NCBI RefSeq assembly: GCF_030247195.1
Contig: NC_080670.1
Span: forward strand, 44,282,194-44,346,193
DNA: 64,000 bases
Source of the DNA: Topomyia yanbarensis
Lineage: Eukaryota; Arthropoda; Insecta; Diptera; Culicidae
Direction: 5' to 3'
Below, in pieces: positions 11,898 to 23,800 of this stretch (positions are counted from its first letter, which is position 1; each line of letters begins with the position of its first letter). The notes below the pieces were generated by a model that was not told the origin of the DNA, searched no databases, and was given only the letters and a program-made list of their open reading frames with translations. A program made the position numbers and the translations under genes.

Positions 11898-13662
11898 GCA
11901 CAATGGTCCCAAAGCTGTATTTAGGAAGACAAAACTGTTTTCGCCTAAATCTTTGGTTTTAGATATATAGCATCTTCGGCAAAATTTCTTAGAACTTTCT
12001 TGCCGATTTTTTTATATTAGTTGAATTAGGGTGGTCCTTGTGATTAGGGTGTTCAAAGTATCAACTTCTTAGATATGTAAAATTCAGCTACATAGTGTTC
12101 TACAAAGTTAAAAATCAATCAAATTGAAGCAACTTTTCCTGAGAAACTATGTGGCTATCTCTAATGGTTCATGTGCTATGATTTTTGCAATATTTCAGGT
12201 AGGGTGGTTCTTTAAAAATTGGTTTTCTATAAATATCTTTTTATATGTTAATTTCTCGCTAATACTTTGTTTTAGAGGTTTTTAGAACTTTTATAAATAC
12301 ACATTTTTGCCGAAGCCATGAAGTTTCTATCTCTTTTGTTTGCATAGTTACAGGCGATTTTCAAAACAAAAATGGTTTTTTTTTCAAAGCTAAATATCTT
12401 CCAACATTGCAAATGGATTTTCAATTTTTTAATTTCATTTGAAAGATCGAAACTTTTTTAATTTTTGGTGAAAAAACTGCGGGAGCGTTATTTCTGTAAA
12501 ATAAATAATTAATTTTTGAAAATGTTGTATTTTTCAACAAAAATCGTTCACAACTTTTCAAATAGACGTAATAATAACTTTGTTACTTCAGCAAAAATAT
12601 TTGCCATACAAAGTTCTAAAAGTGCTGCAAACAAACTATTTACGATAAATCAATGTATGAAGTGACAAATGAGAAATAGTGATTTTAAGGGGTCACGTTT
12701 CAACGTTCAATCTCTTATGGTAAAATTAACTGAGAAATAGTGATTATTTTTATTTGTAGTTGTACGGTAAAATGTTGTGTTTTCAAACAGTGTCACATAT
12801 TCAATAGATTTTCATTATAACACACATTGACTATTTCTCAGTTGATTTTACCATAAAAGATTGAGCGATGAAAACGTGACCTCTTAAAATCACTATTTCT
12901 CATTTGTCACTTCATACATTGATTTATCGTAAATACTTTGTTTGCAGCACTTTTAGAACTTTGCATGGCGAAGATTTTTGCTGAAGTAACAAAGTTATTA
13001 TCTCGTCTATTTGAAAAGTTATGAACGATTTTTGTTGAAAAATACACCATTTTCAAAAATTAATTATTTATTTTACAAAAATAACGCTCCCGCAGTTTTT
13101 TCACCAAAAACTAAAAAAGTTTCGATCTTTCAAATGAAATTAAAAAATTGAAAATCCATTTGCAATGTTGGAAGATATTTAGCTTTGACAAAAACCATTT
13201 TTGTTTTGAAAATCGCCTGTAACTATGCCAAGAGATAGAAACTTAATGGCTTCGGCAAAAATGTGTATTTATAAAAGTTCTAAAAACCTCTAGAACAAAG
13301 TATTACCCAGAAATTAACACATAAAAAGATATTAACAGAAAACCAATTTTTAAAGAGCCACCCCACCATATTGCTAAAATGATAGCACATGAACCATTAG
13401 AGATAGCCACATAGTTTCTTTAAAAAAGTTGCTTCAATTTGATTGATTTTTAACTTTGTAGAACATTATGTAGCTGAATTTTACATATCTAAGAAGTTGA
13501 TGCTTTGAACACCCTAACCACAAGAACCACCCTAATTCAACTAATATAAAAAATCGGCAAGAAAGTACTAACAAAGTGTGCCGAAGATACTATATATCTA
13601 AAACCAACGGTTTTGGCGCAAACAGTTTTGTCTTCCTAAATACAGCTTTGGGACCATAGTGC
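11898..13662. repeat. 1.77-kb near-perfect palindrome (fold-back element)
   Basis: Two arms of about 840 bp are reverse complements around a loop at about 12745-12827. Matching pairs from outside in include GGTCCCAAAGCTGTATTTAG and its complement near 13632-13653, CGGGAGCGTTATTT and its complement near 13080, and GAAATAGTGATTTTAAGG and its complement near 12890. The arms differ by scattered substitutions and small indels, so they are not a trivial assembly artefact. No transposase frame. The right arm ends exactly where the copia 5-prime LTR begins. Confidence 0.9.
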
Positions 13663-13800
13663 GTTGTATGAAAGAGTGGCAACACTGCTCTAATAAGCGA
13701 ACAAGATTTATATAGTTTATAATAAACGTTATTTTTTCTTTGTATCTCGGATCGTACACACGTGTTCCGGTAAATAACCCTGCTATTCTAACCTCCAACA
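13663..13800 (+). repeat. Copia 5-prime LTR
   Basis: About 138 bp, starting GTTGTATGAAAGAGTGGC (the expected initial TG is altered) and ending TAACCTCCAACA. It is nearly identical to the 3-prime LTR except for a short indel next to TTCCGG, where the 3-prime copy carries an extra TTCTATC-like stretch, and a few substitutions. TATATAGTTTATAATAAA could supply promoter and polyadenylation signals. Confidence 0.92.
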
Positions 13801-13811
13801 GGTTATGGGCC
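13801..13811 (+). other. Primer binding site
   Basis: GGTTATGGGCC follows the LTR directly. This matches the site used by Drosophila copia, which primes from an internal part of initiator methionine tRNA (established knowledge of the family). Confidence 0.8.
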
Positions 13812-13875
13812 TTTTATTTATTGTCAGGAAGAATTCTTTCGATAAATAGTATTCCGGTTCGCGAAAATAGTGAAA

Positions 13876-14376
13876 ATGTACTTTTCGAAAGTTGGTGTTG
13901 TGCGTCTAAACAATCGCAACTATCGCGCGTGGGTGTTTAAAGTTCAGATGCTTTTGGTGAGGGAAGGATTGTGGCACCATGTCAGTCCGGGAGAAAGGCC
14001 AAATCCAGTCACTACAGGCGACGCGAAAGCGCGGGCATCGATTGCTCTGTTGGTGGAAGATAATCAGCACAATCTGAAAATGGCAAAGACCACAGCAAAG
14101 GATACGTGGAATGCACTGAAAGCGCATCATCAGAAAGCAACGTTGACTGGAAAAGTTGCGCTACTTAAGGAAATCTGCTGTGCAAATTACCGGGAAGGAG
14201 AAAACATGGAGGAATTCATTTACGGCATTGAGGAACTATACTCTCGACTGGAAGGTTCTGGCGAGAAGTTGTCTCGGTATATGCAGGTTGCCATGCTACT
14301 AAGAAGTCTTCCGAAAGAGTTTAACGCCCTCACGATGGCATTAGAAATGAATGTTTTAATGCGGTGGGTTGGTTAG
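13876..14376 (+). pseudogene. gag: Copia gag, N-terminal part
   Basis: Starting at the ATG at 13876, the product opens MYFSKVGVVRLNNRNYRAW, typical of a copia-type gag head. It continues through LKAHHQKATLTGKVALLKEI and LLRSLPKEFNALTMALE. The frame leaves gag after about 14350 and stops at 14376 because of the insertion that follows. The rest of gag resumes at about 16378. Confidence 0.9.
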
Positions 14377-14535
14377 TCTTCGAGTATACGAATGCTCAAA
14401 GCAAAAAGACATTTATTTATGTTTTTCTTGTGTTTAAACTCTGGATAGCCGGCCATCGAGAGTATTAACTTTTTCCCTAAACTACAGCAATTTGAACTCC
14501 AAACAGCCGGCCGTAGGAGTATTGCTAAACTGTTA

Positions 14536-14820
<285 letters not shown>

Positions 14821-15249
14821 TCGATATTCGGTACGATCGCGTGTGATTAGAGAAAGACTAAGTAAAGTGGGAAATGATCGAGAAGCAATATCAAGAATAA
14901 ACAATTTGTGACATTTTAGAGTGAATCGTGTGAGTGAATGAAAACAACGTCTATATAAGTACGATTTTTGCCGGAGACAACACTGATTGACGTTTATTAT
15001 GATATTTCCGTACCCGAATATATCGGCGAATTCACATTTCTGAAATTTTATGATAGACGCGCCGAAAAGCAAAATAAATTGCGATGTTGCAAGCTAACTA
15101 CGCGCGGCGTTTGGTTTCCGAAGTCAAAGGAGAAAGATAAACATAAACATACTGCCACGACATGGATTAAAATCTTATTCTGGGGCACTCGGCATCATCC
15201 CATCGCTTGCTTGAAAATTCTATGAATCAAGTTACAATTTGTGAGAAAA

Positions 15250-15399
15250 AAACTAAATAAACATTTATTTAAAAAAAACTGGAAAACTGGCTCAAATTTA
15301 AAAAAAAACTGGTAGATTTTTCCGATTGTCTGTTTGACTGGATGTTGTAAAAAAAACTGGAATAATTCAGTTTAAACTGGAAGGTTGGTATCGCTGGGT
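15250..15399. mobile_element. Partial hAT-like element, AAACTGG motif
   Basis: AAACTGG or its close variants recur at least five times, and the segment ends TTGGTATCGCTG, whose complement CAGCGATACCAA is like the hAT-like terminus at 43061. No left terminus or 8-bp duplication was found, so it is called partial. Confidence 0.5.
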
Positions 15400-16377
15400 A
15401 TCACTGGTTCCCAGATTCAAATCTTTGTAAACGATCACCAATGCGGTGACGCTATTATATACTCGCGTATATTCACCAAAAGTAAAGGCCCAAAAATATG
15501 TAAGACAATACAAAAGTTTAAGTATGAATCAGTGGCGCATTCCATCTGAGACGATACAAACAATTTTTCAAAAATTGGTGAACCTCATGAGAATTTTTTA
15601 CAAGCTACATATCGTCCTCATCGGTAGCAAGTCTAGTTTCATCCATTCACTCCAATCAACAAATCACACTCACACATTCATACTAATGCTGCTCACTAAT
15701 GTGAAGCGGCGAACTGAAAAACTAAACACAAATATCTTTCAAACTTCTAATCCTATCAACAATTCCTACAAACCGTAACTAGATACTTAGCATAATCGGA
15801 TGTCCTTTTAAAACACTATCTAGTGCAAAGCGGTTGATGCTGCATTCTGTTAGTTTTCAACAAACATTCTTCGTTCAAATGACCACTATAACAATTCACT
15901 TTTCACTTCGCAACTTAGAAACTATACTATCTTTTGTGAAATTTTACCAATTTTTCCAATATCCATTTTAATAAATTATGTCATTCTTTCAACCAATAAG
16001 CGTATGACATTCCGCCTGGCTTTTTCACAATTTAGAAACTCGCTCATTAAATGCAGAGCAAATCCGTTCTCTCCCATCTCACACTCTTATTACTCACATG
16101 AGCCATGAGCTCATCAACACACCAACACACGGTCCAATGCAAATGGCCACTCTTGCCTTGACTTTGTTTTTTTCAACTACAAAATCAGCCACCATTCAAC
16201 AACACAAGGGAAAATTCACTTTACTTCACAATTCCTCCAATAAAAAATCATTAGCACTACATTACTATCACTTTTCTAGAGCTTTAACTTTATGTTTCCT
16301 GCTTAAAACTGATAATTTGCGGCCGGTAAATGACGCGTACATTTTCATTACTCCGGTCCAGGGTTGCCAGTCGGTAA

Positions 16378-16847
16378 ATTCTAAACTAGTCGATGAGAGT
16401 GAAAAACTTTACAGTGGAAAATCACCAGACGAGCGTGTGCTGAAAGTGACATGTAAACAAAAAGACACTGGTTGTTTCTTTTGTGGCAAAATCGGGCACA
16501 AAAAGAAACAATGCAGGCAATTCATGGCACAGAAGGGCTCCGGTGATAGAGAAGCTTACAAAAAGAAGAAGCCGAAGGAAAACGAAGATCAACAATTGAA
16601 AAAAGTGCGCGAAAGCGAAAAGTCGTTTACATTCACAGTGCCCGATAAAAACGATCAGTCGGAGCTCGTTCGTTCGTGGTTAATTGACACTGGTGCAACT
16701 TCGCATATGTCCAGTGTCAAAAAAGCATTCGTTCACCTGAGAAATGGTTCGCGTTCGAGTGTTTATGTTGCTGATGGTTCGGAAAATCTCGTAGAATGCA
16801 TCGGAGAATGTTTGATTGAGTGCTTGACGATAAAAAGCAATCAGTAA
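16378..16847 (+). pseudogene. Copia gag C-terminus and protease
   Basis: Contains the CCHC zinc knuckle CFFCGKIGHKKKQC near 16472 and the aspartic protease motif WLIDTGATSHMS near 16676-16712. Both are hallmarks of copia polyproteins: the knuckle binds RNA and the DTG aspartate is catalytic. The frame then runs into a stop at 16847, and the downstream protease sequence (LYVPTLEGNIISISKL) lies in another frame, so at least one frameshift is present. Confidence 0.92.
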
Positions 16848-17865
16848 AGCTTACGTTGTGCGATGTTCTCTACGTTCCAACATTAGAAGGGAACATCATT
16901 TCAATAAGCAAATTGACGTCGAAAGGTGTTAGTGCCAGGTTTAATAACATCGGGTGTGAATTGCTATTCGAAAGTTCCGTGATTGCGATCGGTGATTGAG
17001 TTGGTGACATGTACTGGTTAAGGAATGCTAGTCATCGAGCCGCACAAGTGGAAACCCGTGAACATACGAGCAGCTGTCAGCACACTTGGCACCGTCGTTT
17101 AGGGCACAGGAATCCGGAACTGTTGAACGAGATTCGCCGAAAGAAGCTTGCGTCTGGAATGGAAATCGCTGATTGTGGTATAAGATTGACGTGTGAATGT
17201 TGCATGCGCACGTATATTTCTTAAAGGAAAAATCGGAGGTTCCCAGTAAGATACGAGAGTACGTGAAAATGGTCAGGAATCAATTTGGGAGAAAACCTTG
17301 TATCATTCGCTCCGATCAAGGAGGATAATACTCCTGTAAGGCTCTTCGGCGATTCTACAGCGACGAAGGTATCAAGGCGGAATATACCGCAGGATATTCA
17401 ACTCAGCAGAACGGTATTGCAGAGAGAAAAAACCGTACGCTGCTTGAAATGGGAAGCTGTATGTTGTTCGATGCAGGTATGCACAAAAGGTATTGGGTGG
17501 AAGCAGTTAACACGGCCTGCTACCTTCAGAATCGTTTACCGTCTGCAGTTATAGATCGAACTCCGTACGAAATCTGGTTCGACCGAAAACCGGATTTGCA
17601 CCACTTGAAAATTTTCGGTTGCAGCGGTTACGTGATGGTACCCTCGATCAAGCGCAAGAAATTCGACACAAAGGCAGTGAAAATGATATCTGTCGGCTAT
17701 TCAGCAGAACATAAGGCTTACAGAATGCTGGATATGAAGAGCGGCGAAATCAAAATTAGCCGAGATATTTGTTTTTTGGAGCTGGGAGACGGTTCCAAGC
17801 AACAGGAAGAAAAATGTAACCAGAAGCAAAACATGACTGTCTTCAAGCAGCGCCTGAGGAGGTAG
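16848..17865 (+). pseudogene. Copia integrase remnant
   Basis: A GAG-pre-integrase zinc region (HTWHRRLGHRNPELLNEI, near 17084) is followed by ..CECCMR. The sequence then jumps to IIRSDQGG and YTAGYSTQQNGIAERKNRT (about 17300-17440) in shifted frames, and continues RYWVEAVNTACYLQNRLP and LKIFGCSGYVMVPS. The part of the catalytic core between the zinc region and IIRSDQGG, which should carry the first catalytic aspartate, is missing. The enzyme cannot be active. Confidence 0.9.
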
Positions 17866-17876
17866 ATTGGCCGATC

Positions 17877-18371
17877 ATGCAACATTGTGCACGTGAAAAT
17901 TCCGAGGATGAGTTCATGGGATTCGAAGATGCTTTGATTGAAGTGCAACCGGGAAATGATGCGATGGCAATACGACATTCTACAAGATCCACAGCACGCG
18001 TGCCACCAATCAGGTTTGGAAGCGTGCCACCAATCAGACTCATCGAAAAAGCGAATGCGGTGATGTCTGGGGAAGCTGAGCCAAGAACGTTTATGGAAGC
18101 AATATATAGATCAAAATCAGTTGAGTGGAAAAAGGCAATGGATGACGAGATGCAGTCCCACGCGGATAATGGCACATGGGAACTCGTTAAGGCACCCCTT
18201 GATCGTCGCATTATTGGATCGAAGTGGGTATTCAAATGCAAGACCAATGAAAATGGAAAATTGGTACGGTATGAGGCGCGTCTTGTAGCGCAGGGATTTT
18301 GTCAAAAATTTGGAAGCGAGTATGACCTGGTTTTTGCTCCTGTTGTAAAACAAATTACCTTCCGAGCGTAA
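17877..18371 (+). pseudogene. Copia reverse transcriptase, N-terminal part
   Basis: Contains WKKAMDDEMQSHADNGTWEL, RIIGSKWVFKCKTNENG and RLVAQGFCQKFGSEYDLVFA, the standard opening of the copia RT domain (RVT_2). The frame ends at a stop immediately before the next segment, where the family normally continues without a break. Confidence 0.92.
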
Positions 18372-18830
18372 ATGTCAGTGGCTAGTAAGAGAGGTATGTT
18401 GATAAAGCACATTGATATTAAAACCGCATATCTATACGGCCAACTGCAGGAGGAGATTTATATGCGTCAGCCTCCTGGATACGGCAACGGCAACTCCAAA
18501 ACGATTTGTCTGTTAAAACGGAGCGTATATGGGTTGAAGCAAGCGGCCAGTGTGTGGAACAAGTGTTTTGACGACGTGTTGAAATCGATGGGCTTCAATC
18601 AACCAGTGGCTGATCCATGTTTATACATCTGTCGCAGTGGACAAAAGTATATTTTTCTACTTGTGTAAGTGGACGACGTTATTGTGATCTGTCACACTGA
18701 GGAGGAGTTTTCCGGTATTGTCAAAACCCTTATGGCAAAGTTTAAGCTAACCGATATGGGTAATCTAAAGTTTTTTTTCTTGGAGTGCAAGTGCGGTTTC
18801 ACGATGGGCAGTATCGCATAAACCAGAAAG
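18372..18830 (+). pseudogene. Copia reverse transcriptase, palm, broken YVDD
   Basis: Continues with HIDIKTAYLYGQLQEEIYM (first catalytic aspartate), RSVYGLKQAASVWN and PCLYI. At the active site the DNA reads CTT GTG TAA GTG GAC GAC, so the tyrosine of YVDD is replaced by a TAA stop (18666-18668) directly before VDD. After this the frame continues FKLTDMGNLKFFF, then shifts again. Confidence 0.93.
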
Positions 18831-18941
18831 CATACGTGAATCTTCTTTTGAAACGGTACGGAATGATGGTCGCTAAAACCTCGAGAATACCAATGGATCC
18901 GGGTTTATATCCAACAAAAATAGGAGGATGATAACAAGAAA

Positions 18942-19547
18942 TTGGTGTCTGCGGAACAATATCAATCACTTGTTGGATCTTTGTTATATCTAGCCGTATA
19001 CATCCGTCCTGATATCTCGCTAACTGCCTCTATTCTTGGACGCAGGGTGAAGGAACCTACTCAGCGAGACTGGAGTGAGGCTAAACGTGTGCTTCGCTAC
19101 TTAAAGTATACGAATGATGTGGAGCTGTATCTAGGAAACGGTCGTGCGAGTCTTGAATGCTTTGTAGATGCACCAACATCAGGAGTTATCTTCAAGTTCG
19201 GTGGTGGCGTAATTGGCTGGGGATGCCATAAGCAAAAGTGCGTAGCGCTGTCCAGTACGGAAGCATAATATATCGCGCTCGCAGAGTGCCTCCAGGAAGT
19301 ACAATGGATTAGGAAACTGCTGGCCGACATCGGTGAACCCGATAGTCTCCCTATTGTCATATGGGAGGATAATCAGAGGTGCGTGGCTCTGACAGAAGCT
19401 GATCGAACGGAAAGGAAATCGAAGCACATTGACACTAAATATAACTACATCAAGGACTTGGTACGCGATGGTATTGTGAAACTGTGCTATTGCCCAACCG
19501 ATCGGATGGAAGCTGATTTGCTGACGAAGCCGCTGAGAATACAGTGA
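18942..19547 (+). pseudogene. Copia RNase H domain
   Basis: Contains YQSLVGSLLYLAVYIRPDIS, WSEAKRVLRYLKYT and KQKCVALSSTEA. The next codon, normally tyrosine, is TAA at 19266-19268. The product then continues YIALAECLQEVQWIRKLL, KHIDTKYNYIKDLV and ADLLTKPL, the usual copia C-terminus. The purine-rich GTCGAAGAGGAG just before the 3-prime LTR is the likely polypurine tract. Confidence 0.92.
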
Positions 19548-19603
19548 AGTTGGTCCAGCTGAGGAAGGCTCTTGGCATGAGAGCATTCAACGTCGAAGAG
19601 GAG

Positions 19604-19749
19604 TGTTGTATGAAAGAGTGGCAACACTGCTTTAATAAGCGAACAAGATTTATATAGTTTATAATAAACGTTACTTTTCCTTTGTATCTTGGATCGTACA
19701 AACGTGTTCTATCTTCCGGTAAATATCCCTGCTATTCTAACCTCCAACA
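19604..19749 (+). repeat. Copia 3-prime LTR
   Basis: Starts TGTTGTATGAAAGAGTGGC and ends TAACCTCCAACA. Its TGTTG and CAACA ends are the short inverted repeat typical of LTRs. It matches 13663-13800 closely. Confidence 0.93.
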
Positions 19750-21239
19750 ATTACACTGTGTGAAATGTATTGAAATGGCACGAATCTTCCAACAAGTGTT
19801 TTACTCCAAATTAAATAAACCACCGAAATGCGTCGGAGCTTCGCCCGATTAAAAGCATTTTAACTGTTATTCATAACCATACCGAAATTTTTAAAGTGAA
19901 TTGGAGTTAAACAAAGCTTGGATGAATACGATAAAAAGACAGGAAGGTCGGTCAGTTATACACATTTTATTGGTTGAAGTAAGGAAAATGATTCGGGCAT
20001 TCGAAATGGGAAAAGAGATATAATGATATAAATTATGCATATCATAACTAATTAGTATAGTTCTTCGTGTTCTGAAAAATTGAAGAAAATCCGATAAAAT
20101 TTTAAATTTCGATAAACAATGATGCGTGTGTGCTGTTTTTACGAACACACTCGTTCCATACATGACACCATTCCGATGATACGGGTTTTTTGCTGCTTTT
20201 TGCCAAGGACTTCACAGTCCTCGAGGGGTAATAAACCAGATAATACTTCATCAAAAGAGAATACGATTCGGCGAATTTCGAAGAGTACCCCTATATTTTT
20301 GAACACATTTTCATTCTATTTATCATAAATCGCTTTGAAAATGGATAGCCCCTCGGCGGGTTATTAAAAAATGACCATTTATTATGGAATCGATTCCGAC
20401 ACATTTTCGGTTGAACCCGGTCACAACTGGATTCGCTTGAAAAGCCCCCAAACGATATTAAATTTCATAGAGTGCAAAAACATTGAGTTATTTTTTTTTT
20501 TTTGGATCAGATACCTACCTGTTCGGAGATTCGTGCTGTTCCCGAACTTTGTCACCGGCAACTACACTACACATATCAGCACAGTCTCACCGGATCCTAA
20601 TAGCAGCTCCAGCGGAGCGTTTTGTATCGCATGGAAAAATATTCACGCCATCATTCTCCTGCATCTCTTGACATGATATGCACCGAAACACCGGACGGGT
20701 CATGCGTCCGTGCTTGCAATGCTGATTGAGAGATAAAATTTTCCAGGGATTTAAATGTCACAGCGAGAATCCGGTCGTGTGCTTTGCACAAAGTTCGGAA
20801 TTTTCACCTGCATTTTTGCGGGGCATACATTTTAATTAAAAACTGTTTGCATCTCCGACTGCTCTCCCGGGTGGAGCCCGCATATCGCATTCGCACAGGC
20901 ACATTCGTTCGGTCCCGGCGGAAATGTGCCAATAGATTAAAGTTGAAGCTGTTTTAGTTTAACTTTTATCATACTGGAAAAATGTTCAAAGGAAAAGTGC
21001 GGCAAATAGCGAGACATTTCCTATTGCGTTGGCGATATTATGGTAACAATAATATCGTAGAAATGTAGAATATCAAAGTGTTAGCTAATACTAAGCAAAT
21101 AAGTTACTTCACTAGGATTGTTGGCAACAAAGTAAAGTGCATCAGTCAGTAATTATATTTTTTCAAATCCGACCACAAACGATTCGTATGACCGTATGTT
21201 TCAAGCCACTTAACACTACACTCATTATTTGTTCTCATT
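19750..21239. other. Unassigned DNA, no gene supported
   Basis: Short open frames only. A T-rich run occurs near 20488-20502. No inverted or tandem structure noticed. Confidence 0.4.
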
Positions 21240-21351
21240 GATTTTAGATGCAGTTTAATGTTTATGTTTATTACCTTCACCGACAGGCACCTTGGGCCCA
21301 ATGGTGGTTTCTTAAACTAATTACATTTTAAAATTGTCAGCATTTTCGCTT

Positions 21352-22671
21352 TTATCGCATTCCGCGTCCGGTTGAAGTCAAAGGCCATCGGCACACTGTT
21401 AAAAATTCGCTGGAGTCCGGTAACAGCGCTCTGGCAACCATAGTTGGTTCTCCTGAACGGAACTTGCAGAAGAGAGTTATTACGTAGAGCTCGAACGCGG
21501 TTTGGAGCTCCAGACGTCCGAAGATTGTAGGGCAATCCACTCTGGCAGAAAGTAAGTCCGAGACGAACAAGGCTCGAGAGCAGTCCCTCCGAATGCTGAG
21601 TGTATCGAGGTGTATTAGCTGGCAACGGTTTTCATAGCTCGGCAGCTGAAAGCTTATGAACCTGCGTTGAAAAGCCTCGATTCTGTCAATCCCGTTCTGG
21701 AAGTACGGATTCCAAGCAGCCGAACAATATTCTAACGTTGAGCGGACCAACGCACAGTAAAGCTATTTAAGACAATATACGTCCCTGAAGTTTTTTGCTA
21801 TTCGGAAGATGAACCCAAGCTGTCGGGGTCCTTGTAATGTGAAATTGACGTCATTAAAGTAGAGGAGGAATATCACTGGACCGAGATTGCTTCCTTGTGG
21901 GATGCCGGATGTAGCGAAGAATGGTGCAGATAGACAGTCCTTAATGCTGATTTGGAGTTGCCTTCCATTGAGGTAGGAACGAAACCAGCGCAGAAGTTGT
22001 CCATGAATGCTGAGTTTGTCCAGCTTCGCTATTGCGATATCATGGATGATTTTGTCGAAGGCTGCAGATATATCCATGTAAATAGCATCGGTTTGCAATC
22101 CGTCAGCGAATCCATCCATTACATATGTTGTGAACGAGAGCAGGTTTGTCGTTGTCGATCGTTTAGGCATGAAACCGTGTTGGTCATCTGCAATGTAGTG
22201 TTTGCAGTGAAAGAAAATAGGATCTAACACAACCAGCTCGAACAGTTTTGATACGGCACTTAAACACGAGATTCCCCGATAATTGTCAATGTTCGAATTG
22301 TTTCCTTTTTTATGAACTGGAAACATGTGCGCTGCTTTCCAGCAGGAAGGGAATGTTCCAGTATTGGGTGATAGCTCGAAGACTCGCCGAAGTGGTTCAA
22401 GAAGCCCGCCGATGCACTTTTTGACAAAAATCGAGGGAACACCATATGGACCTGGGGAACAAGATGCTTTCAGTTTGGCATTTGCTGCAAGAATGGCAGC
22501 ATTATCGACACAAATTCGGTTGATGGTTCGTCCTAGAGAAGGAGTTAAATTGGCGGCGGCAGCGACTTGTTGTAGTGGCAGGCGCTCGATGGAAAAAACG
22601 CTTGAAAATTTGTCGGAGAACAGTTGGCAAATTTCTTTTGTGTCGGTGCCAAAAACTCCATTAAACGACAT
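21352..22671 (-). pseudogene. CR1-like reverse transcriptase, YADD deleted
   Basis: From 22671 leftwards: WKAAHMFPVHKKGNNSNIDN, YRGISCLSAVSKLFELVV, QHGFMPKRSTTTNLLSF, DAIYMDISAAFDKI (first catalytic aspartate), LLRWFRSYLNGRQLQI and SGIPQGSNLGPVIFLLYFND. The frame then leaves the family and stops at 21763. It resumes at 21750 with VRSTLEYCSAAWNPYFQNGI and RIEAFQRRFI from the thumb. The stretch between, which should hold YADDLK, is absent, so this is a deletion and not a point mutation. Confidence 0.92.
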
Positions 22672-22739
22672 ACAAGATGGTAAACCGGATTCTTTTCGTT
22701 GCTCGTTAACATACTTCCAGAACGACTTGGGCTTGGATT

Positions 22740-23800
22740 TCAGTTGACGCTCGACGTTTCGCTGGTGTCTAAAAAGGGGCGTCTGCTTTGCTGTTTGTAT
22801 TCGTGGTTGAGTTTAAAGTAGTGATTTCGTAATGCAAGTGTCTTATGCTTCGAGAATTTTTTAAATGCAGCTCGTTTGGCAGATTTTAAACGTCTAAGGA
22901 CGGTTGATTTCCAGGGAGGGTGCTCATCGGTACTAATTGTTCGTTTAGGCACATGGCGGTCGATAAGATAGTTAAGAATACTATAAAACGTCATCGCTGC
23001 TTCGTCCGAGACGTCATTGTTAAGATTTTCGTCCCAGTTTATAACCAACAGCGTGCTAACGATGCTGTCGTAGTAAGCGTTTTTAAAATCGTAGACGATA
23101 GAGCTTGAGACGTCTTCAAAATTCACTCCTAGGTTACCAGCGAATACAAGATGTAGTGGGGGATGATGACGCACCTGCTTGACTAAAGGAGTGCAGTGCA
23201 GCAGTACGGGGCGTAGTCCCGGGCACTTACAAAGCAGAGATCCAATGTGCGTCCATTCTCGTTGGTGGCATTATTAATTTGCCGAAGAGTTGCACTGCTG
23301 TAGTTGTCCAAAATACAACTGGCATTGTTAATAAGCGCAGATTTCTCGATATCCAATCGTAGAAAACCATTACTTGCCTGGCACCACGACAAGCTAGGTA
23401 AGTTGAAGTCGCCCAGTCTAACAATATCATCAGACGGGGCGGCGATCAAGGCGAAAAAAGAAACGGAGGAAAGATGTACATCGATCAGGGTGGAATCACG
23501 AATTCGGTCAGGTGGAAAATACACAACACACAGGAACAGATTACGATCGGCAAGTTTCACTGATATCCACACTTTCTCGGAGCTCGCCCACCGGTCATCG
23601 TTGATCACTCGGGCTTTTATACCACGACGAACGACTATAAGCACACCACCGCCTGATGTCTTGTGGCTGTTGAGGGCATTGCGGTCACAGCGGTAGACAT
23701 CGAATGTTGAACCAAAGACCTGGCGAGACAGAGTACGGTTGTCGAGCCACGTCTCGGTCAAGGCGATAACGTCGTAACAGCAACCCGTGGTCGCGAGCAA
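22740..23800 (-). pseudogene. CR1-like apurinic endonuclease and linker
   Basis: Endonuclease motifs run from 23800: YDVIALTETWLDNR, YRCDRNALNSHKTSGGGVLI, VVYFPPDRI, VRLGDFNLPSLSW and TLDLCFVS. The EN-RT linker follows at 23174-22740 with RHVPKRTISTDEHPPWKST and LRRLKSAKRAAFKKFSK. The enzyme would nick target DNA to prime reverse transcription. The breaks between ORF1, EN and linker are frameshifts or short deletions. Confidence 0.9.

Noticed and set aside
16363..16374. CAGGGTTGCCAG as a hAT-like left terminus
   Set aside because: Copia coding sequence resumes immediately after it, and no matching right end follows.
22325..22747. 140-codon plus-strand frame opposite the CR1-like RT
   Set aside because: It is the antisense shadow of the reverse transcriptase, which has all the conserved motifs on the minus strand.
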